From Saxidomus purpurata (lineage: Eukaryota > Mollusca > Bivalvia > Venerida > Veneridae): a stretch of DNA of 64,000 bases. The notes below the pieces were generated by a model. It had not been told where the DNA came from. It saw only the letters and a list, made by a program, of their open reading frames with translations, and ran no database searches. Where the stretch lies: assembly GCA_022818135.1 (NCBI GenBank), contig JAFMSR010000016.1, positions 8,324,918-8,388,917 of the forward strand, read 5' to 3'. Positions 23,776 through 33,589 of the stretch are shown one piece after another (within the stretch, counting starts at the first letter, position 1; every line of letters begins with the position of its first letter). A program made the translations under genes and the position numbers.

Positions 23776-26700
23776 CTAGGTAAGATAATTATGTATAAAC
23801 AACCTGAGTAAACGTGTTTATTTATAATTTACTTATGTTTATAATACATACTTCTGCCATGTATTGTGTTATTTACGCTAACCGAAAGAGTGTAGAATAT
23901 GTTCATTGTAGATAACATAACTTATTCAGTCTTCGTTTTAAAAAAAAATGATTTAGAGGTGTACATTGTACTTCTATAGTTGCTATATTATATTTGTTGT
24001 TTCATAAATTAATTCTACTATCTCAAGCAAATGGGGGAAATAAAGAGAATATATAATCTGATCCCAAAAAAATATTTCGGTCAACACTCGATAGGTTATG
24101 AAACAGAATCACCTTTTGACTAAATTTATAGTGTTAGTCGATGCGTAAAACAAGAAGAGCAACTGACCACATAGTGTAGGTCCACAATTTCCTAGACAAA
24201 ATAACCTGCTTCCGGATCTCGCCTATTTAGCCCACATACCTGATTGACTTTTGCCAAGGGAAGTTACCCGCGGCGAGAAGAACTATTTACAACATTCAAA
24301 CCTTATATGTATTTAGGAAAAAATAGTTTTCGAATTCAAGTTTCTACAACAGAAATGACTCATTCCATTTCAACAAAACGTAAAATGTAAACCATTTATT
24401 AAACCATTTTAATAAGGGCGCTAGATATTTAATTTCCTTTAACCTACCCTGAACACATTCGAAACTTACGGTTCTAAGTAGACTATTACCTCACTTTTTG
24501 TTCTAGAGCTAGTCTACTATCCAGTACTGTTTTCGATGATAAATTACACAAAATATGTATAAAAGACTGGAAATAGTTTGGGGATAAGTGCACGGGCATT
24601 ACGTGAAACATGCTGTTAACGGTACTGTGATAGTTGGTCATTTAAAAACCGCAGTGAACTGATGGAATAAATATTAATATTACTATAAAAAACGCAATGC
24701 GCTAAATGTTTCATAAAACATAACAAGACAAATTTTGATGCAAAGCATCAAAGGCGCTGCGCATGTTTTTGAAACATGATTTAAAGGAATCAGAGTCATT
24801 TTAGAATATCAGTAAACAACCTATCAACGGAAAAAACAAATACATTATGTTATATGTAAATGTTATCATAATAAGGAAAAACCACGTTACTACAGTTTAA
24901 ACAAAAATGAACGAATCATAAAACAACCTTCCGTATAATGGTACGATGACGCCCATTAAACAAGGCTACAGCTCGTGGTCGTAGACGCTTTTCGACGCGA
25001 CGAAACCCACGTGATTTTTTGTCTTTACTATTGGTCAGTTGTTAGCGATGCTTTACATAACTTTCATTGAGACCCCATGTATCGCATAGTTAGGTGAACG
25101 GTCTTATTTATAATGCCTACATTTTACTTTTAGTATGTAGTAATTAAAATGGGTTTTCTTAATTATTCACGTTGACAACATATGTATTTAAACTTCAAAA
25201 TGTTTAGAGATAGCAAAACACTATCGAGACCTTTTTTCTGAACTTTTGATGAATCTGGCCGTAGGGTCCGTAAACAAAGCAATAAAAACCGTAACCTTCA
25301 AGTTTGTGGAAAAGTTATTAAATATCCTATGAATATGTCAAACGTTTTGAATTAAGGGTCGAAGACGTATGCATCTGGTTAGTATTTTTTGTAATCAGTT
25401 AATACTATTTATTTATTCATTATAGGGAGTTTGTTCAAACATAATACATAGTTTTTAATTACATAATAATGTTGGCTGCTCCCTATTCGATTATGCAACC
25501 CCATGGTACAAAATTAAAACCTATTCAATACTGACGCTGTGCTTCCGCACAGCGCCAATGAATGCATTTCAATGAGTGCGTTAGTGGCGTACTGGCGAAA
25601 ATAGGGAGAACGAGCGAATGATGCAGACGGGCAGGGTAATGAGAGTTATTGGAGAAGAGAGGAGAGGAGAGCAGAGCCTCGATTCCGCATAAAAGAGCCG
25701 AGTTCCCGCAAAACAGTTACCCTCGGTGACGGATATTTCGATCTGAACCGCGTGCTTATGCTACTAGTATTATTTCGACCTGAACTGCGCGCTTATCGCA
25801 TTAACTATCATTCTATACAAAAACTAGATTTACAATACACCTGGTGATATTGTAAATCTAGTTTTTGTATGAACGAATTTACAGGTGAACGAACATATAA
25901 ACACAAATAGGTCGGTCGATGAGTGATGTCACTTTCGGTTGCTTTTGTAACTTGATAATCATAAACGAATTTCCTATACTGAAATATTGTCTGATGGGTT
26001 TTCATTCGGGTCTCGTATTTCTTCTGAAATGTAAATGTAGTTATTAAACTCTACGATAAGTTATATCCACTTTCATTTATAAAATGTAACACATGTGATA
26101 GGCTGCACTATTGATTGAAACCACGGACATGTATAGGTCTGTGTAAAAACTAACTAGTATTAGGCTAGCGTATCTGTGAATGATTTACTGAATACTGTTG
26201 ATGAAAAAGTAAATGATTTAGTCTTAACCTTTGCAGAGTGATGTCCCTTGTTTGAACCGGAAATCAATACTACAAATAAAAACTTAGTAGAAAAATTAAA
26301 TAAACTTTTGCTTTTCCTTGTCTCTCCAAAGGTAATAATTAAAAAAGAAATATGCTTCCTGTTTTATTATGCAATTTGTAAAATTGTTTTTGGAAAATTG
26401 CTAAATACACTGTCCCAAAGTGACCAAGTTTCGGATAGGTAGAGCATGTTCAAACTCGGTCAATTTGACACACAGTTGCTTATATATGTCAAAACAGTAT
26501 ATGTGTCAGGTACCTGTGGTTTGAGAGCTGCACTTTATTCCTCAGATTAGCCATGCTGTCATACCGACCAGCTAACCAATCAGAATATTAGATAGCATGA
26601 ATGTCCTTAAAGACCTTTTTCAGTATAAAAAGGGAAAAAATGGTGTTTATGGTTGACACTGTCTCTTTTATGCATGTTTAAATTTAGGAAGTGGCTAGGT

Positions 26701-27049
26701 AGCTGGATCTATATCTGATCTGTTTTGTTTTTTCATTATTATTATGATTTTATCCGAGTCTGGTTTCTCTTGCTTGTTACAACCACATTGTAATATTTTA
26801 TTAATTTTATTCCAAATTAAAAGAACATAGAAAAATTATGATAATTTAAATGAGATACATGTGCAACAAGTGCACAAAACTTTATTATGTCACAAACTGG
26901 AAAATCACTTGTTTCATATAGCCAAATCCGGGTCCGTATATAACACGGACCCTGGCCAAATGGATGATTTCAGATAGCTTAACAAATAAACAATGTACAT
27001 GTATATAAAAAATATACTTTTTTTTTTGCACAAACTTCCAAACACATGA
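23776..27049. other. Intergenic AT-rich DNA
   Basis: No gene recognised. A purine-rich GAGAGGAGAG tract lies near 25655-25676. A perfect long hairpin is at 25815-25870 (listed separately), and an 8-bp inverted repeat (GGGTCCGT/ACGGACCC) is near 26930-26952. Confidence 0.5.
25815..25870. repeat. Perfect 23-bp inverted repeat with 10-nt loop
   Basis: Arms 25815-25837 and 25848-25870 are perfect reverse complements (starting ATACAAAAACTAG), separated by CACCTGGTGA. It could be a tiny foldback element, a pre-miRNA-like hairpin or a replication artefact; sequence alone does not decide. Confidence 0.8.
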
Positions 27050-27057
27050 CTAGAAAC

Positions 27058-28009
27058 CAAGGTTGGGTGGTCAAAACCACCGCCGGTTTTAACCGGTTAA
27101 AACCGCCCCGGTCAATACTCCAAAAGTGGTAAATACCGGTCAATACTGGTAAATTTACTGTCAATTTAATGTTTTGTGAAAATATTTGGTTATTTTAATG
27201 CAAAAAATGAACTGATACTTAAAATTGGTAAAACAAAGATGATAGTCACAGCTAAATCCACTGGTCAATACATTGTACCTTCAAAGTGGTCAGTCAATAT
27301 AGGTTTGTATTGGCTGTTAGGTCTATTGTGGTCAAATGGTAATTTTTGGTGGTCAGTTGAAGTAAAATACATTATATCCAATTTAGAATTCAAATAAATG
27401 AAATAAAAGAATTCATATAAATGATTAAAGGTATTGCTCTTAATGCTTCTGTTACATACAATGCAGGTTCCTCAGAAGTAAGGTTAAGATGGGCTGTTTG
27501 GTCAGTACTGGTCAATTGATACAAGAAACTCTTTGAACAAAATGATGTTTTGTAATGATGTTACTTTAAGTGTATTCATAATGTTGACATTGTCTCACTG
27601 GAATTACACAAGTGTGAAGTGTGGCAGGTTAATTGCTGTCAGGGCAGCCTAGGTGTGAATAACACCTCTGCAATGGGGTACTATTGTTTTGATAGCAAAT
27701 ATACCATTTCACCTGACAGTTTATCAGTCTCTTAGACCTATAGTTATGAATTTACCACAGTACAATTCATTTGGACTCAGTGAAAAAACATTATTCTCAA
27801 CAAAATATTAAATGGTCAATATTATTATTTTATGTTTAAATTCACATGAATAAGCTATAAAGTTATTATGAAAGTTTACAAAGTAACCTAAGGAAGATTT
27901 AAGTGTATATTAGACATAATTTTTCAATCGACCAGTATTGACCGGTTTTAACCAGTATTGACCGCCGGCCCGGTCAATATGAGTATGGACCGGTCGATTG
28001 CCAATATTG
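27058..28009. mobile_element. Non-autonomous hAT-like element with perfect 8-bp target duplication
   Basis: The 8-bp direct repeat CTAGAAAC flanks the element exactly (27050-27057 and 28010-28017), which is the hAT signature. The ends are short imperfect inverted repeats (CAAGGTTGGG... left; ...GCCAATATTG right), and both subterminal regions repeat ACCGGT, GGTCAATACTGG and TTTTAACCGG motifs. No transposase ORF is present in the 952 bp; the 73-codon ORF at 27176 looks fortuitous. Confidence 0.82.
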
Positions 28010-28103
28010 CTAGAAACTTCCTCTGGTATCATTGAAACTGTCCTGTATTCAAGAATGAGCCCTATGTTTTTTTTTCACAAGTAGGGGAATTAGCGGGAGA
28101 CAC

Positions 28104-30794
28104 TCAAAATCCCCTTAGTCATAATCCCCTTGGTCCAAAAATGGCATAGTAGTCAGAATCCCCTTGATGAATTTTACAAGGTATTCATAATCCCCTTGAT
28201 GAAATTTACAAGGTGTTCAAAATACCCTTGATCAATTTGACAGAGTATTCATAATCCCCTCAATTGGGTGGCTATAATCCCCTTACTCAATTTCTTATTT
28301 ACTTCACTTTGATTACTGTAGTCTTTGTTATTATGAGACAGCAATGGTGTTGAGTAGGGAAATTAGCACATTTTTATGAGAAAGAAGTGTGAATAATTTT
28401 AGTTATTTTCAATGATTTACCATTGTGAAGTTAATGTAGAGACAAATAAAAACATTTAAGTAATACTTCACTTTGATTACTGTGGTCTTTGTTATTATAA
28501 CACAGTGCAAAGGTGTTGAGTAGGGAATTTTTTATGAGTAAAGTAAAACTAGAGATGGGTTTACCACTTAAAAATTGCATCAATGATTTCAAAAGTTGTT
28601 TACATTATGCAAGTAAGATAGGCTTCACAAGTAAAAGGCAGCACACAATTTGTTATTAAATACTTTTTTAGCACATTTTGTCATATGACAATCTTCACAA
28701 TTTTTAGGTGAAACCAATGGTTATATTCTCATATTGCCGCTCTGTTTTCAATAATTGTATATAACTGCAAGTGGGAAATGGTTGATATTCCCTCCAAAAA
28801 ATGTAAACATGTAGCATATAGTTTGTTAAAATCACAATATGTACATATCATACTGTTTTAGCACTTTTCAAACACAGTCTACTCACTGGAAACAATTGAG
28901 TTTTTTATACCCCCCGAAGGCGGGAGATATTGGTAATGGTCTCCGTCCGTCCGTCCGTGTCTCCGTCCCAATTTTGTCCGGAGCATAACTCCAAAAGTAC
29001 TTGAGGGATTTTCTTCAAACTTCATACACTGACAGAGCACATTGGGAGGAAGTGCAGTGTGCAAGAACAATAACTCTACCTTGTCTACTTTTAGAGTTAT
29101 TCCCCTTTATCAGATTTATTTTAAAAGTTTTGTCCAGAGCATAACTCCAAAAGTACTGCAGGGATTTACTTCAAACTTAATACACTGATATAGCACATTG
29201 GTAGGCAGTGCAGTGTGCAAGAACAATAACTCTACCTTGCCTACTTTTAGAGTTATTCCCCTTTATCAGATTTACTTGTCCGAAGCATAACTCCAAAAGT
29301 ACTTGAGGGATTTTCTTCAAACTTAATACACTGACATATCACATTGGTAGGTAGTGCAGTGTGCAAGAACAATAACTCTACCTTGCCTACTTTTAGAGTT
29401 TTCCCCTTTATCAGATTTACTTTTAAAAGTTTTGTCCAGAGCATAACTCCAAAAAGTACTTGAGGGATTTACTTCAAACTTAATACACTGATATAGCACA
29501 TTGGTAGGAAGTGCGTGTGCAAGAACAATAACTCTACTTGCCTACTTTTAGAGTTATCCCCTTTATCAGATTTACTTGTCCAGAGCATAACTCCAAAAGT
29601 ACTTGAGGGATTTACTTCAAACTTAATACACTGTCATAGCACATTGGTAGGTAGTGCAGTGTGCAGGAACAATAACTCTACCTTGCCTACTTTTAGAGTT
29701 ATTCCCCTTTATCAGATTTACTTTAAAAGTTTTGTCCAGAGCATAACTCCAAAAAGTACTTGAGGGATTTACTTCAAACTTAATACACTGATATAGCAAT
29801 TGGTAGGAAGTGCAGTGTTCAAGAACAATAACTCTACCTTGCCTACTTTTAGAGTTATTCCTCTTTATCAGATTTACTTGTCCAGAGCATAACTCCAAAA
29901 GTACTTGAGGGATTTACTTCAAACTTAATACACTGACATAACACTTGGTAGGAAGTGCAGTGTGCAAGAACCTTCTGGTAACTTCTTCCCAGCGGGGGAT
30001 TGACCATGTGTAAGATGGCTCTTGTTTAATTCTTACAACACGTCCAATCACTGACAAAAATCTTCAAGTGACTTAACTCCTGTGTTATATTGAAGGCATA
30101 GGGCTTTCAATTTTTGTTGATGTGCCTTTGTGGCCTTCTTTCACCTGTTTCTGCTGCGGTTCACCAAGTTCACAGCGCAGAATGTCGCTGCCACCATAGT
30201 TGCATCCCTTCTAATATACTCAATGACAGTCCAAAAGAGAAGGGTTAGTATATCCAACAAGATGCTTAAAGGCGTTGTTCCAGGACTCACACTGGTTATT
30301 AGTGCTGTCTTGGTCTTGATGGACATTCCAAACTTCTGGAGGAAAGCAAGGCGCTGAGCGGCGGGTTCTCATAGTCCCGTTTTGCTGTTACAACTGCACA
30401 GAACGCACCATTCACGTAATTTGAGTCTCAACTTACTCTGTCAGGCACTGTAAGTTATCAGTAGCTTCTTCACAGAGCATCGCCATTGTCGTCTTTCACA
30501 TCGTTGGGTGGCAGGAATGCAAGGTCATCAAGCTTTGCACACAATGTTTTCACTTTTATAATCTGTTTTTATATATATACAAATTGTATAAAATGTCTCC
30601 CATAAAATATATGTACAAGGGGATTTTGAATTCATCAAGGGGATTATGACTACTCTGTCAAATTGATCAAGGGTATTTTGAACACCTTGTAAATTTCATC
30701 AAGGGGATTATGAATACCTTGTAAATTATATCAAGGGGATTCTGACTACTATGCCATTTTTGGACCAAGGGGATTATGACTAAGGGGATTTTGA
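28104..30794 (-). mobile_element. Mutator-like element (MULE) remnant with long terminal inverted repeats
   Basis: 28104-28262 and 30628-30794 are reverse complements over about 165 bp with few differences, and consist of degenerate short repeats of AATCCCCTTGAT type. Between them, the minus strand at about 30326-30235 reads STNNQCESWNNAFKHLVGYT then NPSL. This matches the conserved C-terminal block of MULE transposases (T-N-N-x-x-E-x-W-x-x-x-F near L-x-G-x-x-x-P-S-L). The frame shifts just after it (continuing as WTVIEYIRRDA in another frame) and no full transposase remains. A tandem-unit element is nested inside. No certain target duplication. Confidence 0.75.
28908..30024 (+). repeat. Tandem-unit element, 7 units alternating about 156 and 146 bp
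   Basis: GCATAACTCCAAAAGTACT recurs at about 28983, 29139, 29285, 29441, 29585, 29742 and 29887, with spacing alternating long/short, so the true repeat is a dimer of about 302 bp. The 5' end is TTTTTTATACCCCCCGAAGG (hairpin with CGGG) followed by GTCCGTCCGTCCGTG. The 3' end is a CAGCGGGGGA segment and GATGGCTCTTG then TTT. It is nested in the MULE. ORFs inside are fortuitous. Confidence 0.85.
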
Positions 30795-31213
30795 AGTACA
30801 CTCGAAGTAGCTGTAGCCTTTCGGGAGGGGAAAACGTGATTTTTCAGTTTTAGGGGAAATGTATGAAAATGTCTTTCACTAAAAAACCCAAGTATCCCCA
30901 CACCTTGAAAACGGAATTCCCTTGGAGCTTTCAGTTTCAGACTAGTACGACATGAACGTTCTTATTTTTTGTTTGTTTTTATTTCACCTGTTAAGACATA
31001 TTCCTTTTAAAAGCAATGTCTGCATCATGGCATGACTGTATTACAACTGGACAGTTAGAGTCATGACATGATTGCTCAACATACCAGTATACTAGTTTGG
31101 TTTCAACTACAAAACTTTTTTTTAACCATAACTTAAAATATCTTTTTTGGTTGTGTTATTGTCAGAATTTTTGTAAAGGAAGTTTAATTGCTGGTGTAAT
31201 CAATTTTCAGGAG

Positions 31214-33589
31214 ATGTTTTCAGTTCAGACAGTGCATAATGCTGAGGATGAGGTCCATCCAGTTGATGTTCAATGTGCTAATGAAGTCCAGTCTATCTCA
31301 GAAATGACCTCGCATGACCTAGGGGAACATAACATTGGACAGGGTGAAGGTCATTCTCTTGAACAAGTTAAGACAGATGCAACATCAGTACAAGGAAGCT
31401 ATGTATCTCTGCTTGCGGACATTGCAACTATAGAACAAAGTGATGACTACTCACACCAGCAGATTGTTCATGATATGCCAAGTTCAGTTGACTATGCAAA
31501 TTCCAGTTACACTGGACAGGAGCAGATTCAAGCCTTGACTGAAACTGACTTGTCATCAAGTTTGCAAAATGATAATCTTGTTTCTTACCAACCTGTTCAA
31601 AACCAAAATATAGGGTACAATCTCAGTAATCCAGGTGGAACTGCAGCGGCTCTGCAGCAGTATGTAATTATTCAACCCATAGTGTCATCTTTTTTTACTG
31701 AGAACTCAGCCAGTGGTTCAAGTACTTTGATTCATTTACCAAACACGTCTGATAATCAGTTGAGTTTGGAGAGCAATAAGGAACTTGAAGATGCTGTTGC
31801 CAACATTACAGAGAAAGCAGCAGGTGATACTGAGGAACTTCCTAACAATGAAGTTTCAGCTGAAAAAAGTTTTCTTGTTAGTACAAATAGAAGGGGAGAA
31901 GTCAGAGATATACAAGTTGTACATGGTGACCAGAGTGTTGTGTTGCCAATGGGGGATGCAGATATTTCTGTGTATAAAAGAAAGAGTCAGAAGTCATTGA
32001 AGAAGAAACCGAAAACAATTTCATTCAATAAAAGAAAAGAATATTCTTCTCACCTTAAAAAGTTTTCTTTAGATGACTTGAATAGTACTGGAAAAACAAA
32101 AAAGGAAGTTTTTGAAGAGTATTTAGAAAAAAGTAAAGTGAAAAATGAGGCACAAGACAAGGTATTAGGTAAAGATGTCCATAGTAATAATGAAAACATT
32201 AGTTTTATAAATGAACAAAGTGAAGTGACAGCAGAAAATGAAAAACTCATAGCTGATTTTTCTGGTGTTGTCTATGAAGTTGAAAGTGAAGGTGCATTTA
32301 AATTAAGTAAACAATTTCATACTAATGAAGGAAGTGCTGAATTGAATTTAGACAAACTTGAAGAGAACATACATAGTAACTGTGATATTGAAAGTGAGAC
32401 AGTTGAGGTGATTAAATGTTCAACAGAATCTGAACATTTAAGCCAAGATGTTGTTGTAAATGACCAAGCAGAAACTAGTTGTGTGAAGGAAGATAAAACT
32501 CAGGTTTCCTTAAAAGCAAAGAGTGTCAATACTGACACAAAAATAAAAACACGAAGTAAAAGTCTTGCAGTAACAGAGGCTTCTAGATCTAAAACTAGAA
32601 GGCAAGTAATGAAAGATAAGGTGGAAACACATGAAAGAAGGACACGGAAACAGTCAAAAGATGTAAAAGCTAATATGCAATTAGGCAAAGAATTAGATAT
32701 GCACCAAAATGTTGCAATGAAGAGGAAAAAACAAATGCCACATGAATTGAAAAAGTCAAGAAAATTACCAAAATTAGTTAAGGTGTCTGATGAAAGTGAT
32801 TCTGGTGAGGATATTATTGAAAGCAGAGTTTTAGAGGACTTTTGTACTTTTTTGGAATTCGAAAATAGGTGTGTCCTTCATCTAGAACCAGTAACTTTAA
32901 AACTTATCAAATCAAAAAAGTTGTTAGTAATTGAAATGGAGGTTGAAAATGACTTTACAGTAAGTTCAATAGAAAAAGGTGCCTCTACAAATGGGTTTAC
33001 AAAACATTATGTGAACCTCTCACTACCAGAGATTGATGACAAGGATAGTGGTAACAAATCTCTTCAACTAAAACAGCAGAAATTAGAAAAACCAGACACA
33101 AGAACAAAGAAAAAGAAATCAACAAGTGTAAGAAATGTGAAAGAAAAACCTAACAAAGAGATAAGAAAATCCCATGTATCAATACCAGATACAGAAACAC
33201 CTAATGGAAATGTAATATCCTCCTTCAAAGAAGAGTTGGATGATGAATTGGATGTGATAGAAAAATTGGAAAATGACATTAATTTAAGTGATACTGAAAT
33301 CTTAGATACACATGAAGATGTCCAATTTGACAGGACACAAATTAACTCTAACTCCGAATCAACAGTTGATGAATCAAAACCAAATGCTGAAACTGATATA
33401 TGCAATAAACATAAAACTAAAACTGGTAATACTGCTACAAAATCCAAACAGAAGAAAGGTGGTAGATCAGCTGAACAAAAGCAGGAGGAAGAAGAGAAGA
33501 GCATTAAAAAAGACACACAGGAAGATGCTTCACAGAAGAATTATACTGTTGTACTTTCAGAAGAAGGTTTGCATATTATCTACTTTTAA
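31214..33589 (+). CDS. Possible finger-less read-through isoform of the zinc-finger gene (791 aa)
   Basis: If the donor at 33567 is not used, the frame continues for seven more codons (ending HIIYF) to TAA at 33587-33589. An AATAAA lies at 34128-34133, about 540 nt downstream. The product would have the disordered N-terminal region but no DNA-binding fingers. This is an inference from sequence only. Confidence 0.4.
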   Translation: MFSVQTVHNAEDEVHPVDVQCANEVQSISEMTSHDLGEHNIGQGEGHSLEQVKTDATSVQGSYVSLLADIATIEQSDDYSHQQIVHDMPSSVDYANSSYTGQEQIQALTETDLSSSLQNDNLVSYQPVQNQNIGYNLSNPGGTAAALQQYVIIQPIVSSFFTENSASGSSTLIHLPNTSDNQLSLESNKELEDAVANITEKAAGDTEELPNNEVSAEKSFLVSTNRRGEVRDIQVVHGDQSVVLPMGDADISVYKRKSQKSLKKKPKTISFNKRKEYSSHLKKFSLDDLNSTGKTKKEVFEEYLEKSKVKNEAQDKVLGKDVHSNNENISFINEQSEVTAENEKLIADFSGVVYEVESEGAFKLSKQFHTNEGSAELNLDKLEENIHSNCDIESETVEVIKCSTESEHLSQDVVVNDQAETSCVKEDKTQVSLKAKSVNTDTKIKTRSKSLAVTEASRSKTRRQVMKDKVETHERRTRKQSKDVKANMQLGKELDMHQNVAMKRKKQMPHELKKSRKLPKLVKVSDESDSGEDIIESRVLEDFCTFLEFENRCVLHLEPVTLKLIKSKKLLVIEMEVENDFTVSSIEKGASTNGFTKHYVNLSLPEIDDKDSGNKSLQLKQQKLEKPDTRTKKKKSTSVRNVKEKPNKEIRKSHVSIPDTETPNGNVISSFKEELDDELDVIEKLENDINLSDTEILDTHEDVQFDRTQINSNSESTVDESKPNAETDICNKHKTKTGNTATKSKQKKGGRSAEQKQEEEEKSIKKDTQEDASQKNYTVVLSEEGLHIIYF

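Noticed and set aside
27176..27397. 73-codon ORF inside the hAT-like element
   Set aside because: No similarity to transposase motifs; composed of element sequence with no supporting features.
30130..30357. 75-codon plus-strand ORF with hydrophobic stretches
   Set aside because: It is antisense to the MULE transposase remnant.
33064..33516. 150-codon minus-strand ORF, Ser/Phe/Leu-rich
   Set aside because: Shadow of the zinc-finger gene's long Glu/Lys-rich exon.
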